DNA of 61,767 nucleotides, taken from contig CALPYF020000026.1 of NCBI GenBank assembly GCA_943327755.2, positions 1-61,767 on the forward strand. The letters are read 5' to 3'. Origin of the DNA: Deinococcus hopiensis KR-140 (GTDB lineage: Bacteria; Deinococcota; Deinococci; Deinococcales; Deinococcaceae). The notes under the pieces are model-generated. The model was given only the letters and a program-made list of their open reading frames with translations, had not been told where the DNA came from and did not search any database. The first letter of the stretch is position 1. Every line of letters begins with the position of its first letter. A program made the position numbers and the translations under genes. Below, one piece after another: positions 54,194 to 61,767 of the stretch.

Positions 54194-55654
54194 TCAGCGG
54201 GTCGCCAGCACCTCCGCGAGCGCCTGAAGGTTCGGCGGTCGGAACCCGTGCGTGACCACGGCCGGCAGCGTCAGCGCGTGCGCGTCGTCCGGGTTCCACA
54301 GGCACAGGTGCCACGCGCGGCCCATGATGGTGGGGGCCAGCGCCCGGGCCTGCGTCGTCACGCCCCAACGGCCCGTGCTCGCCAGCAGGACCGGGGCCTG
54401 CGGGTGGGCGTTCAGGACCCGGGCCGTGGCCGCCGGGGCGAGCAGGTCGGCGGTGACCAGCGCGGGAAGGTGCGGGCGCAGCGCGGCGTGCAGGTCGTCC
54501 AGGGTCACGACGTCGCCGTACGGGCCGCCCAGCGCCGTACCGGACGGCGCCAGGAGCAGCGTGGTCGCCCCGGGGTCCAGGTAGGGCCCCTGGCCCTGCA
54601 CCCGCAGCGCCCGGCGCGCCCAGTCCAGCAGGGCCGCGTCGTCCGCCTGCCGCTGCGGCGCCGGGTACGGGCGCGGCTGGCCCGGGAAGCGCGCCCCGGC
54701 GGCGTGCAGGCGTCCCAGGGCCTCGTGCAGGCGCTCCCCGGGGACAGTGCCGTCCGCCTGCGCGGCCCGCAGCGCCCGGACGTGCGCGTCGGTCACCGCC
54801 CAGTCGCCGTGCCCGCACACGAGCACCGCGTCGGCCCCGGCCGCCAGCGCCAGGCCCGCCGCGCGGCCCTGCGGCCAGCGCCGCGCGATGGCGCCCATGT
54901 CCATCGCGTCGGTCACGATCACGCCGCCGTACCCCCACTCGCCGCGCAGCACGCCGTCCAGCAGCGTCCGCGACAGCGTGGCGGGCCGCGTGGGGTCCAG
55001 CTGCGGGTACAGGATGTGCGCGGTCATCACGCTGCCCAGGCCCGCCTGCGCGGCGGCGCGGAACGGCACCCACTCGGCTGCCTCCAGGGCCGCGCGGGTC
55101 TTGTCCACCACCGGCAGGTCCTCGTGGCTGTCCACGCGGGTGTCGCCGTGCCCGGGGTAGTGCTTCACGGCGCTCAGGACACCTGCCGCCTCGCTGCCCT
55201 GCGCCCAGGCGACCCCCAGCTGCGCCACGCGCTGCGGATCGGGCCCGAAGGACCGCTCGCCGATCACCGGGTTCAGGGGGTCCACGTTCACGTCCAGGCT
55301 GGGCGCGAAATTCCAGTTGATGCCCAGGTCCAGCAGGCCGCGCGCGGCGATCTGCCCGGCGTGGAACGCGGCAGCCGCCTCGCCCAGTTCACCCAGTGCC
55401 TGCGGGGTGGGGGGCGGCGGCACGTCCAGGCGCCGCAGCACCGCCCCGCCTTCCTGATCCGTGGCGATCAGGGTGTCGCGGCCCAGCGCGTCGCGGATGT
55501 CCGCAGTCAGGCGCGCGGTGCGCTGCGGCGTGGTGATGTTCCGCGCGAACAGGCACACGCCCCCGACAGGATGGTCCCGCAGCCAGCGGGCGTCCTGCGG
55601 GGTCAGGTCCGCGCCCGGCAGGTCGATGATCAGGGTCGCTTCCGGCCGGATCAT
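54194..55654 (-). CDS. nagZ: Glycoside hydrolase family 3, beta-N-acetylhexosaminidase (NagZ-like)
   Basis: A 486-aa GH3 enzyme. The NagZ-type loop KHYPGHGDTRVDSHEDLP supplies the Asp-His acid/base dyad, ATDQEGGAVLRR matches the substrate site and VTDAMDMGAI the nucleophile Asp. It cleaves N-acetylglucosamine from muropeptides or chito-oligosaccharides. The extra C-terminal roughly 130 residues (after 350) are longer than short NagZ forms. No signal peptide, so it acts on imported sugar. The ATG overlaps the stop of the SIS gene. Last gene of the ABC operon. Confidence 0.9.
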   Translation of the reverse strand: MIRPEATLIIDLPGADLTPQDARWLRDHPVGGVCLFARNITTPQRTARLTADIRDALGRDTLIATDQEGGAVLRRLDVPPPPTPQALGELGEAAAAFHAGQIAARGLLDLGINWNFAPSLDVNVDPLNPVIGERSFGPDPQRVAQLGVAWAQGSEAAGVLSAVKHYPGHGDTRVDSHEDLPVVDKTRAALEAAEWVPFRAAAQAGLGSVMTAHILYPQLDPTRPATLSRTLLDGVLRGEWGYGGVIVTDAMDMGAIARRWPQGRAAGLALAAGADAVLVCGHGDWAVTDAHVRALRAAQADGTVPGERLHEALGRLHAAGARFPGQPRPYPAPQRQADDAALLDWARRALRVQGQGPYLDPGATTLLLAPSGTALGGPYGDVVTLDDLHAALRPHLPALVTADLLAPAATARVLNAHPQAPVLLASTGRWGVTTQARALAPTIMGRAWHLCLWNPDDAHALTLPAVVTHGFRPPNLQALAEVLATR

Positions 55655-56685
55655 CGGGTGCGGGTGACCTTGCTCAGGCGCGGTGGCGAGTCGGGGTTCT
55701 CGCCGCGCTGCACGGCCAGATGCGCGGTGAGCAGCTGCGCGGCCAGCGCGGAGACCGCCGGGTCGGTCAGCGGGTGCCCGCTGTCCGGGGTGGGCAGGTC
55801 CGCCGCGCGGTCCGGGGTGCCCGCGCCGATCACGGTGACGGGCGTGCCGTACCCACCCAGGGTGCGCAGCGTGTCCGCCGTGAAGGGCGCGGTCGCGTCC
55901 CGCGCCTGGAAGAACAGCGCGGGCGTCATGGGGTCGGCCAGCCGCGCCGGGCCGTGTGCGAATTCCGCCGTGGAGAACGGCAGCGCCGCCAGCCCCGCCG
56001 TCTCCTGGAACTTCAGGGCGACCTCGGCGGCCACGCCCGCGTGCAGGCCGCGCCCAAGCACCAGCAGCCGGTGCGGCACATCGCGGGCCAGCCGCGCCGC
56101 GAGGTCGCGCGCCAGCGCCTCGGTCCGCAGGGTGGCCTCCAGCGCACCGGGCAGCGCGTCCAGGGCGCGGGCCAGCGCCGGGTCGGGCTGCCAGGCCTGC
56201 ACGAGCCGCGCGCCCAGCACGAGCGCCGCGAGGTAACTCTTCGTGGCGGCCACGGCGCGTTCCTCGCCCGCCTGCAGCGGCACGACCAGATCGGCCGCCT
56301 GCGCCAACGGACTGCCCTCCACGTTCACCAGGGCGCAGGTGAGCGCCCCGGCGGCGCGGGCGCGGGTCAGCGCCTCGACCAGGTCCGGACTGCCGCCCGA
56401 CTGGCTGATCGCCAGGACCAGCGCCCCGCGCAGGTCGAGGTCGGCGCCGTACACGCCGCTGACGCTGGGCGCGGCGCTCATGACCGGGAGGCGCACCTGG
56501 GTTTCCAGCGCGTACTTCAGGGTGGTGGCGGCGTGATCGGACGAACCGCGCGCCAGCGTGACCACGTAACTGGGGGCGAAGGCGCGGATGGCGCACGCGG
56601 CGGCGTCCAGCGCGGCGCTGCCCGCCTGCCGCTCGGCGACCTGCGGGGCCTCGCGGGCCTCGGTCAGCATCAGGGGTTCGGTCAT
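55651..56685 (-). CDS. SIS-domain sugar isomerase/deaminase (GlmS-C/AgaS-like)
   Basis: A 344-aa protein with two SIS domains. The first holds LARGSSDHAATTLKYALE and ISQSGGSPDLVEAL; the second LGRGLHAGVAAEVALKFQETAG and AEFAHGPARL. This is the isomerase half of GlmS without the glutaminase domain, as in AgaS or NagB-II type glucosamine-6-phosphate deaminases. It would convert GlcN-6-P to fructose-6-P after uptake. Start and stop overlap both neighbours (ATGA), showing tight coupling. Confidence 0.88.
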   Translation of the reverse strand: MTEPLMLTEAREAPQVAERQAGSAALDAAACAIRAFAPSYVVTLARGSSDHAATTLKYALETQVRLPVMSAAPSVSGVYGADLDLRGALVLAISQSGGSPDLVEALTRARAAGALTCALVNVEGSPLAQAADLVVPLQAGEERAVAATKSYLAALVLGARLVQAWQPDPALARALDALPGALEATLRTEALARDLAARLARDVPHRLLVLGRGLHAGVAAEVALKFQETAGLAALPFSTAEFAHGPARLADPMTPALFFQARDATAPFTADTLRTLGGYGTPVTVIGAGTPDRAADLPTPDSGHPLTDPAVSALAAQLLTAHLAVQRGENPDSPPRLSKVTRTR

Positions 56686-57560
56686 TTCACGGCTCCTTCC
56701 ATGCCGCGCAGGAACAGCCGCTGCGCCGCCAGGAACACCAGCAGGACGGGCAGCATCATGATGATCGACCCGGCGGCGATGTTGAACGGGTCGTAGTTGA
56801 ACTGCCCCTTGAGTTTCAGCACGGCCACCGCCAGCGGGGCCTTGTCGGGCGCGCCGGACAGGACCAGCATGGGCCAGAAGTACGCGTTCCAGGTGGTGAC
56901 GGTCGTGAAGATGCCCAGCGCCGCGAGGCTCGGGCGGGTCAGGGGCAGCATGATCCGCGTGAGAATCGTCAGTTCGCTGGCCCCGTCCAGCCGGGCAGCT
57001 TCCAGCAGCGCCGCCGGGATGGCCAGGAACGCCTGCCGCATCAGGAAGATGCCGAACGCGCCCGCGATGGTGGGCAGCACCACGCCTGCGTGCGTGCCCA
57101 GCAGGCCCAGGTTCTTCAGGGTCAGGGTGTTCACGATGAAGGTGGTCTCGCCCGGCAGCACCAGGGTCAGGACGATCAGGCCGAAGATCACGCCCCGCCC
57201 CGGGAAGCGGAAGCGGGCCAGCGGGTACGCTGCCAGCGCGGAGACCAGCAGCGTGCCCAGGACGGTCAGGCCTGTGATGACCACCGAGTTCCACAGGTAC
57301 TTCCCGAGGCTGAAGGTGCGGTACACGTCCACGAAGTTGTGCAGCGTGACGCGGCTGGGCAGCAGGCTCTGCGGGAACGCGTAGATGCTGCTCCCGGCGG
57401 TCTTGTCGGTCAGGGCGATGGCCAGCGTCCACACGAACGGGAACACTGCGAAGATCAGGATGACGCCCAGCAGCGCGTAGCGCAGCGCCGTGTTCACGGG
57501 CCGCCGCCACGAGACCGGGCGGGCCACCCGGGCGGGGGCTGCGGCGGTGCGCGCGCTCAC
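56682..57560 (-). CDS. Sugar ABC transporter permease (MalG/CUT1 type)
   Basis: A 292-aa membrane protein with six predicted segments. The EAA loop reads EAARLDGASELTILTRIMLPLTRPS, typical of CUT1 permeases, and the ending RLFLRGMEGAVK is the usual MalG-type C-terminus. The GTG at 57560 overlaps the stop of the other permease. No ATPase gene is in the operon, so a shared MsmK-type ATPase elsewhere is likely. Confidence 0.93.
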   Translation of the reverse strand: MSARTAAAPARVARPVSWRRPVNTALRYALLGVILIFAVFPFVWTLAIALTDKTAGSSIYAFPQSLLPSRVTLHNFVDVYRTFSLGKYLWNSVVITGLTVLGTLLVSALAAYPLARFRFPGRGVIFGLIVLTLVLPGETTFIVNTLTLKNLGLLGTHAGVVLPTIAGAFGIFLMRQAFLAIPAALLEAARLDGASELTILTRIMLPLTRPSLAALGIFTTVTTWNAYFWPMLVLSGAPDKAPLAVAVLKLKGQFNYDPFNIAAGSIIMMLPVLLVFLAAQRLFLRGMEGAVK

Positions 57561-58456
57561 GCTTGCTCCTCCCGGTGGAAGAAGCGGAAGTTCAGCGCGG
57601 AGAGCAGGAGGGCCACGAGCGCCACGACCAGCCCGGCGGCGCTGGCCACCCCGTAGTCGAAGTCGAAGCCCTGGAAGGCCTTGGCGTACACGTACATCAG
57701 GGCGGTGTACGTGCTGTTCAGCGGCCCGCCGTTCGTGAGGACCAGCACCTCCTCCAGCACGCGCAGCGCGGCGATGGTCGAGAGCAGCGTGCACAGCAGG
57801 ATGGTGGGCCGCATCAGCGGCACCGTCACCCGCCAGAAGCGCTGCCAGGCGCTCGCGCCGTCGAGGATCGCGGCTTCCTCCAGTTCCTCGGGAATGGCTT
57901 GGAGGCCCGCCAGGTACAGCACCATGTAGTACCCGAAGCCGCGCCAGAACGTGACCAGCATGACCGCCCAGAACGCCCACTGCTCGCTGTTCAGCCAGCC
58001 GAACGCCGCCTCGGGCGTGGTCAGGTGCAGCGCCCGGAGCAGCCAGTTCAGGGTGCCCTCGCGGTTGAACACCCATTCCCACATCACGGCGGCCAGGGAC
58101 ACGCTGGTGATCACGGGCACGTAGTACGCCGCGCGGAACAGGGCGATCCCGGGAATGTTCTTCGCGACCAGCACCGCGACCGCCAGGGACGCCAGTTGCA
58201 GGGCGGGCACGACCAGCAGGTACTTCACGCTGTTGGCCAGCGCCGTGCGGAACAGCGGGTCCCCCAGCACGGTCTCGAAGTTCTTGAGCCCCACCCACTG
58301 CGGCGGCAGGTGGTTGGCGAAACGCGCGCCGCTGTACTCGGTGAAGCCCAGGTACGCGCCGTACAGCAGCGGGTAGAAGGTGAACACCGCCAGCAGGATC
58401 AGCGCCGGGGCCAGGAACGTGTAGGACATCAGCGACTGACGCCAGTGAACTTGCAT
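57557..58456 (-). CDS. Sugar ABC transporter permease (MalF/CUT1 type)
   Basis: A 299-aa membrane protein with six predicted segments; the EAA loop is EEAAILDGASAWQRFWRVTVPLMRPT. The ATG at 58456 has AAGGA upstream; the longer frame to 58507 lies in the intergenic region. Partner of the MalG-type permease that follows. Confidence 0.93.
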   Translation of the reverse strand: MQVHWRQSLMSYTFLAPALILLAVFTFYPLLYGAYLGFTEYSGARFANHLPPQWVGLKNFETVLGDPLFRTALANSVKYLLVVPALQLASLAVAVLVAKNIPGIALFRAAYYVPVITSVSLAAVMWEWVFNREGTLNWLLRALHLTTPEAAFGWLNSEQWAFWAVMLVTFWRGFGYYMVLYLAGLQAIPEELEEAAILDGASAWQRFWRVTVPLMRPTILLCTLLSTIAALRVLEEVLVLTNGGPLNSTYTALMYVYAKAFQGFDFDYGVASAAGLVVALVALLLSALNFRFFHREEQA

Positions 58457-58540
58457 GGGGAGCCATCCTTTGCGCGCGGCGGACAGGGGTGCGGGTGGCC
58501 GGCCCACGGTCGCGGGCGGGCCACCCGGGTCAGGTGGGAC

Positions 58541-59791
58541 TCACTTCTTCAGGTTGGCGTTCCAGTATGTGGCGGCGTCCGCCAGGGCCTGCTGCGCGGT
58601 CTTCTTGCCCAGCAGCGCCGCTTCGATGTTGTCGTTGAAGTTCTTGTACAGGTCGTCGCTGTTGCCCGGCGCGCGGTAGCCGGGGTTGATCAGGCGGCCC
58701 GAGGCGCCCACCAGGGCGGTGGCGCGGGCGACGGGGTCGCTGCCGGTGGTCTTGAACTGCGTGCTGGTCTGCGCGCCTTTGGTGGTGGGGACCACGGGCA
58801 CGACCCGGGCGAAGGCCAGCTGGTTGGCGTTGTTCGTGAAGAACGCGGCGAGTTTCGCGGCGGCCTGCGGGTTCCTGCTGGCCTTGGGAATCACGAGGCC
58901 CATGCTGCCGCCGGTCTGCACGCCGGCCTTGCCGAGCGGGGCCTGCGTGACGACCGTCTTGGCGTACAGGCCGGGGTTGGTGTCCTTGATGCGGGTCAGG
59001 GCCTGCGGGCCGCCGATGATCATGGCCACGCGATTCTGCGCGTACAGTTCGGTGGCGAGCTGGAAGGCCTCGCGGCGCACGGCGTCCTCGGGGACGTAAC
59101 CGCCGCGGTAGAGGGTCACGTACTGCGCGAGCAGGCTGGCGTGCGCGGGGGTGTTGAAGGCCGCCTTCCCGCTGGCGTCGGTGACGGGGAGCCCCTCGGC
59201 GTAGAAGTAGCCCAGGAAGGACGCAGTATTGGGGTCTTTCAGGGCAGGCACCCAGGCGTACGCGCCGGTCTTGTCCTTGATGGTCTTGGCGTAGGTCAGC
59301 ATCTCGCTGGCGGTGCGGGGCGCGCGGGTCAGCCCGGCCTTCTTGAACAGTTCCGGGTTGTACAGCAGCACGCCCTCGTTCAGCCAGCCGTACCAGGGGT
59401 AGGCGTAGGTGTTCGCGCCGGACGTGAAGTTGCTCAGGCTCTGCGGGTAGAAGGTGCTGCGCAGCGTGGCGGGGCTGGTCAGGCTGTTCACGGCGGTCAG
59501 GAAGCCGTTCTGCGCGGCCTTCTGCGTCTCGTCGATGTTCAGGTTCACCACGTCGGGGGCCGAGCCGAGGTTCACGCTGGCGATGAAGTCCTGCACCATC
59601 GAGTCCTGCTTGTCGAACCACTGCACCTTGATGCCGGGGTTGGCCTTCTCGAACGCGCTGATGGTGTCCTTGATGTACCCGTCGAATTTGGGGCTGAGGT
59701 ACCACGTCCAGAAGGTGACGGTGGTCTGCGCGCTGGCAGTCGAGGCGACGAGGGCGAGACCGAGGGTCAGGGCTTTCACGCTACGTTTCAT
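58541..59791 (-). CDS. Sugar ABC transporter substrate-binding protein
   Basis: A 416-aa extracellular binding protein (family 1). The signal peptide MKRSVKALTLGLALVASTASA is followed by TTVTFWTWYLSPKFDGYI, APDVVNLNIDETQ and AYPWYGWLNEGVLLYNPELF, as in chitobiose- or N-acetylglucosamine-binding proteins. The locus (NagZ, SIS, RpiR) supports an amino sugar as ligand. AGGAGA precedes the ATG. Confidence 0.92.
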   Translation of the reverse strand: MKRSVKALTLGLALVASTASAQTTVTFWTWYLSPKFDGYIKDTISAFEKANPGIKVQWFDKQDSMVQDFIASVNLGSAPDVVNLNIDETQKAAQNGFLTAVNSLTSPATLRSTFYPQSLSNFTSGANTYAYPWYGWLNEGVLLYNPELFKKAGLTRAPRTASEMLTYAKTIKDKTGAYAWVPALKDPNTASFLGYFYAEGLPVTDASGKAAFNTPAHASLLAQYVTLYRGGYVPEDAVRREAFQLATELYAQNRVAMIIGGPQALTRIKDTNPGLYAKTVVTQAPLGKAGVQTGGSMGLVIPKASRNPQAAAKLAAFFTNNANQLAFARVVPVVPTTKGAQTSTQFKTTGSDPVARATALVGASGRLINPGYRAPGNSDDLYKNFNDNIEAALLGKKTAQQALADAATYWNANLKK

Positions 59792-59824
59792 GGGGCTCTC
59801 CTTGTGGGTCGGGACGGGGCAGGG

Positions 59825-60682
59825 TCAGTACTTCTTCTCGACCACACTTTCGGCCGTGACGCGCAGCATGGCGGCGGCCTCGGGGCGGCGGGCGAGCAGG
59901 GCGGTGTACAGCAGTTCCAGCACCAGCGTCTGGCTGATCAGGGTGTCCATGACGGCGTCGGTCAGGGGGTCTTCCTGCCGGGACGTGAACAGCACACGGC
60001 TGGCGTAGCGGGTGATGGGCGAGGAGGCGCGGTGCGTGATGGCGACCGTGTAGTGCCCGTGGCTCTGCGCCAGACGCAGGTGCTGCACGGTGTCGATGGT
60101 GCTGCCGGAACTCGTCAGGCCGATCACGACGCCGCCGCGCGGCAGGGTCGAGATGCTCACGGCCGCGACGTGCGGGTCGGTGAAGGCCTGCGCGGTGATG
60201 CCCAGGCGCAGCAGGCGGTGCGCGAACAGCTGCGCGATCATGCCGCTGTTGCCCTGCCCCGTCAGGTCCACTCGGGGCGCGCGGGCCAGCTGCTCGGCGA
60301 CCGCCTCAATGGCGTCGGGCGCGAGGAGCCGGCCGGTGTCTTCCAGGGTTAGCGCGGCCTGCTTGACCAGCCGGGCGGTGTGCCCTTCGAGGTTGGTGGG
60401 CCGGTCGCTGGTGGTGTCGCGGCCCGCGACGTCGGCGGCCAGCGCGATCTTGAACGCGTGGAAGCCCGCGAAGTCCAGTTTGCGGCACAGGCGGGTGATG
60501 GTGGCCTCGCCGACGCCGGCGCTCGTGGCGAGTTCGGTGATGGTCTGGTGGATGACGGTGTCAGCCTCGCGCAGGACGTGGTCGGCGACCTGCCGCAGGG
60601 ACGGGGAGAGGCTGTGGGCGTGCAGGCGGATACGGCTGATGGCTCCCGGCGTCTGGGCCGGGCGCGTGGTGGTCTGACTCAT
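59825..60682 (-). CDS. RpiR-family transcriptional regulator (MurR-like)
   Basis: A 285-aa regulator. The RpiR helix-turn-helix (about 20-80: TELATSAGVGEATITRLCRKLDFAGFHAFK) is followed by a SIS domain (about 125-255) with GLTSSGSTIDTVQHL and AITHRASSPITRYA for sugar-phosphate sensing. It heads the amino-sugar operon and probably controls it through the sites at 60735-60760 and 60992-61020. AGGAG lies before the ATG. Confidence 0.93.
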   Translation of the reverse strand: MSQTTTRPAQTPGAISRIRLHAHSLSPSLRQVADHVLREADTVIHQTITELATSAGVGEATITRLCRKLDFAGFHAFKIALAADVAGRDTTSDRPTNLEGHTARLVKQAALTLEDTGRLLAPDAIEAVAEQLARAPRVDLTGQGNSGMIAQLFAHRLLRLGITAQAFTDPHVAAVSISTLPRGGVVIGLTSSGSTIDTVQHLRLAQSHGHYTVAITHRASSPITRYASRVLFTSRQEDPLTDAVMDTLISQTLVLELLYTALLARRPEAAAMLRVTAESVVEKKY

Positions 60683-60732
60683 GGGACTCCTGAGTGGGTC
60701 GACGGCTGTGGATCAACGGCTGGTGATGACCC

Positions 60733-60762
60733 ACTGTATATCCTGAAAATTATTTTTGTCAA
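60733..60762 (-). promoter_or_regulatory. Promoter of the RpiR/amino-sugar operon with RpiR-type operator
   Basis: On the minus strand TTGACA, 16 nt, TATACA. The spacer is the AT-rich near-palindrome TGAAAATTATTTTTG (plus-strand reading). The 15-mer ATCCTGAAAATTATT is repeated at 60997-61011 before the CBM2 gene. A short palindrome TGAATTTTCA lies at 60782-60791. The rest of the 393-nt gap (60683-61075) is AT-rich and holds no gene I can support. Confidence 0.6.
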
Positions 60763-60991
60763 GCCGACAAATTTTGAGGCGTGAATTTTCAGAGATCGGA
60801 AATTGATCTGGGCTGACCGCCTTCAGGATATTCGGCAAAATTACCTTCCCGGCCGCCATCAAAGAGGATCTTGGCAAACACAAGCGTGTTTTCCGAAGTC
60901 AATTTGCCAGCGTCTGGCCCACCAGAGCCCGTTCGGTTCGCAAGAGTGGCGCGCTGCACATCAGATTAATGAAAAAAATTACCTCCTCCTA

Positions 60992-61020
60992 TTGACATCC
61001 TGAAAATTATTCCGCATGAT
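60992..61020 (+). promoter_or_regulatory. Promoter of the CBM2 lipoprotein gene with the same operator motif
   Basis: TTGACA (60992-60997), 17 nt, CATGAT (61015-61020). The spacer contains TCCTGAAAATTATT, identical to the motif in the RpiR-gene promoter, so both transcription units are probably controlled together. Confidence 0.6.
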
Positions 61021-61075
61021 GCAGGCGTTCCAGCAACCCACCGTTCGCCGTCCACTCCCCTACCCGAGGTGAGGT

Positions 61076-61620
61076 ATGCCCAAGACTGCCCTGACCCTGT
61101 CCGTCCTTCTGAGCGCCGCGCTGCTGCTGAGCGGGTGCGCCGACCAGGCCGCCCCCACCGCCACCCGGGCGCCGCACCTGAGCACACTGGCCACCGGCCC
61201 CACCGCCACCTTCGACAGCACCGGCGCGTGGGACACAGGCTTTACCGGCCGCATCACGCTCAGCAATCCCGGCGCGGCCCCCATCACCGGCTGGACACTG
61301 AAATTCAAGTTCAACGGCACCGCCAGCGCGGGCAGCAGCGTCTGGGGCGCCGGGGGCAGCATCACGAAGGACAGCGCCGGGCTGTACACGATCACGCCGA
61401 ACAGCTGGGGCGGCGCCACCATCCCCGCCGGGGGCAGCGTCACCGTCGGCTACGACGGCAGCGGACAGCTCAGCGGCGTGAACACCTGCACCCTGAACGG
61501 CGCCTCCTGCAGCGGCGCGAGCACCGGCGGCGACACCACCGCCCCCACCGTGAGCCTCACGGCCAGCCCCACCACCGTCACCGCCGCAGGCAACGTCACG
61601 CTCAGCGCAGCCGCCAGTGC
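61076..61620 (+). pseudogene. CBM2 lipoprotein, probable chitinase, truncated by an insertion sequence
   Basis: The ATG at 61076 follows GAGGT. A lipoprotein signal (LLLSGC, Cys21) leads to a carbohydrate-binding module of family 2 type (GAWDTGFTGRITLSN, ITGWTLKFKF, then NSWGGATIPAGGSV), a Ser/Gly linker and the start of an Ig-like domain (TTAPTVSLTASPTTVTAAG). The homology then stops at about 61,618 and the frame runs 14 codons into foreign sequence to a TGA at 61661-61663. In actinobacterial and Deinococcus chitinases this order precedes a GH18 or GH19 domain, so a secreted chitinase is the likely original product. The catalytic part may lie beyond the insertion. Confidence 0.7.
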
Positions 61621-61767
61621 TCTGTACCGGACATCTTGCCTTCAAGTCGCGCCTGGCGCGTGAAATGGCGTGCTCAGCAGCCTGATCAGTGCGGGTAACT
61701 CGGGGAGATTCCACCGCAGGGCATGGCACAGCCGCTCCGCGCCGTACCGCACGAGGCTCATGGCCGC
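61619..61767. mobile_element. End of an insertion sequence (continues beyond the window)
   Basis: The reading and composition change abruptly at about 61,619 in the middle of a conserved domain. The element end CTCTGTACCGGACATCTTGCC is followed on the minus strand by the C-terminus of a transposase-like protein. The exact boundary, inverted repeat and target duplication cannot be set without the other end. Confidence 0.6.
61642..61767 (-). CDS. Transposase C-terminal fragment (partial, 5' end outside window)
   Basis: 41 residues are visible, open to the window edge, with a TGA at 61642. The sequence (VRYGAERLCHALRWNLPEL, ending LLSTPFHAPGAT) has the look of the C-terminus of an IS4-like transposase. 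The family is not certain from so short a piece. Confidence 0.5.
   Translation of the reverse strand, partial: AAMSLVRYGAERLCHALRWNLPELPALIRLLSTPFHAPGAT

Overview
The window reads as chromosomal DNA of a Deinococcus species. The evidence is very high GC with strong GC3 bias, many genes whose start codon lies 6-8 nt after a TANNNT -10 box (leaderless transcription, known to be common in Deinococcus), many GAF/PAS sensor kinases and GGDEF proteins, and gene families common in that genus. I saw no tRNA, rRNA, CRISPR array or phage block. One insertion-sequence end sits at the right edge.

Layout. 1-3.1 kb: a partial, minus-strand CstB-like MBL/rhodanese gene, a LysR regulator, a small GNAT protein and a CstR/CsoR-type repressor; similar palindromes precede the first and last of these. 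3.2-5.4 kb: PIG-L deacetylase and AI-2E-type permease. 5.5-14.7 kb: a plus-strand purine-ring catabolic block, malate synthase - IclR regulator - divergent malate synthase paralogue - allantoate amidohydrolase - allantoinase - ureidoglycine aminohydrolase - malic enzyme, which would carry allantoin carbon through glyoxylate and malate to pyruvate. 14.7-25.9 kb: signalling genes (diguanylate cyclase, three histidine kinases, a PAS/EAL protein) around a phenylacetate-CoA ligase. 25.9-27.2 kb: glycerate 2-kinase.

27.2-35.2 kb: a minus-strand trio of YqiJ/NfeD-like membrane protein, flotillin and a 1,733-aa coiled-coil AAA+ ATPase. This is the least understood and most interesting system here. 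A leaderless 8-codon ORF, whose stop overlaps the start of the first gene, may couple translation.

35.3-45.4 kb: a GGDEF protein, an ornithine aminotransferase, then an iron-chelate uptake locus (binding protein, sucrase/ferredoxin-like protein, two FecCD permeases, FecE-type ATPase). The second binding protein of this locus carries an in-frame TAA. 45.4-52.5 kb: kynA-kynU behind a leaderless 49-aa ORF with tandem Trp codons, a two-component system, DUF305 protein, thioredoxin 2, an unknown protein and a GntR repressor. 52.5-54.2 kb: FAD dehydrogenase with an operator palindrome at its start.

54.2-61.8 kb: an amino-sugar locus (NagZ-type GH3, SIS protein, ABC permeases, binding protein, RpiR regulator) and a secreted CBM2 lipoprotein, probably the start of a chitinase. 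Its promoter contains the same 15-bp motif as the RpiR-gene promoter, and it is cut by an insertion sequence at about 61,620.
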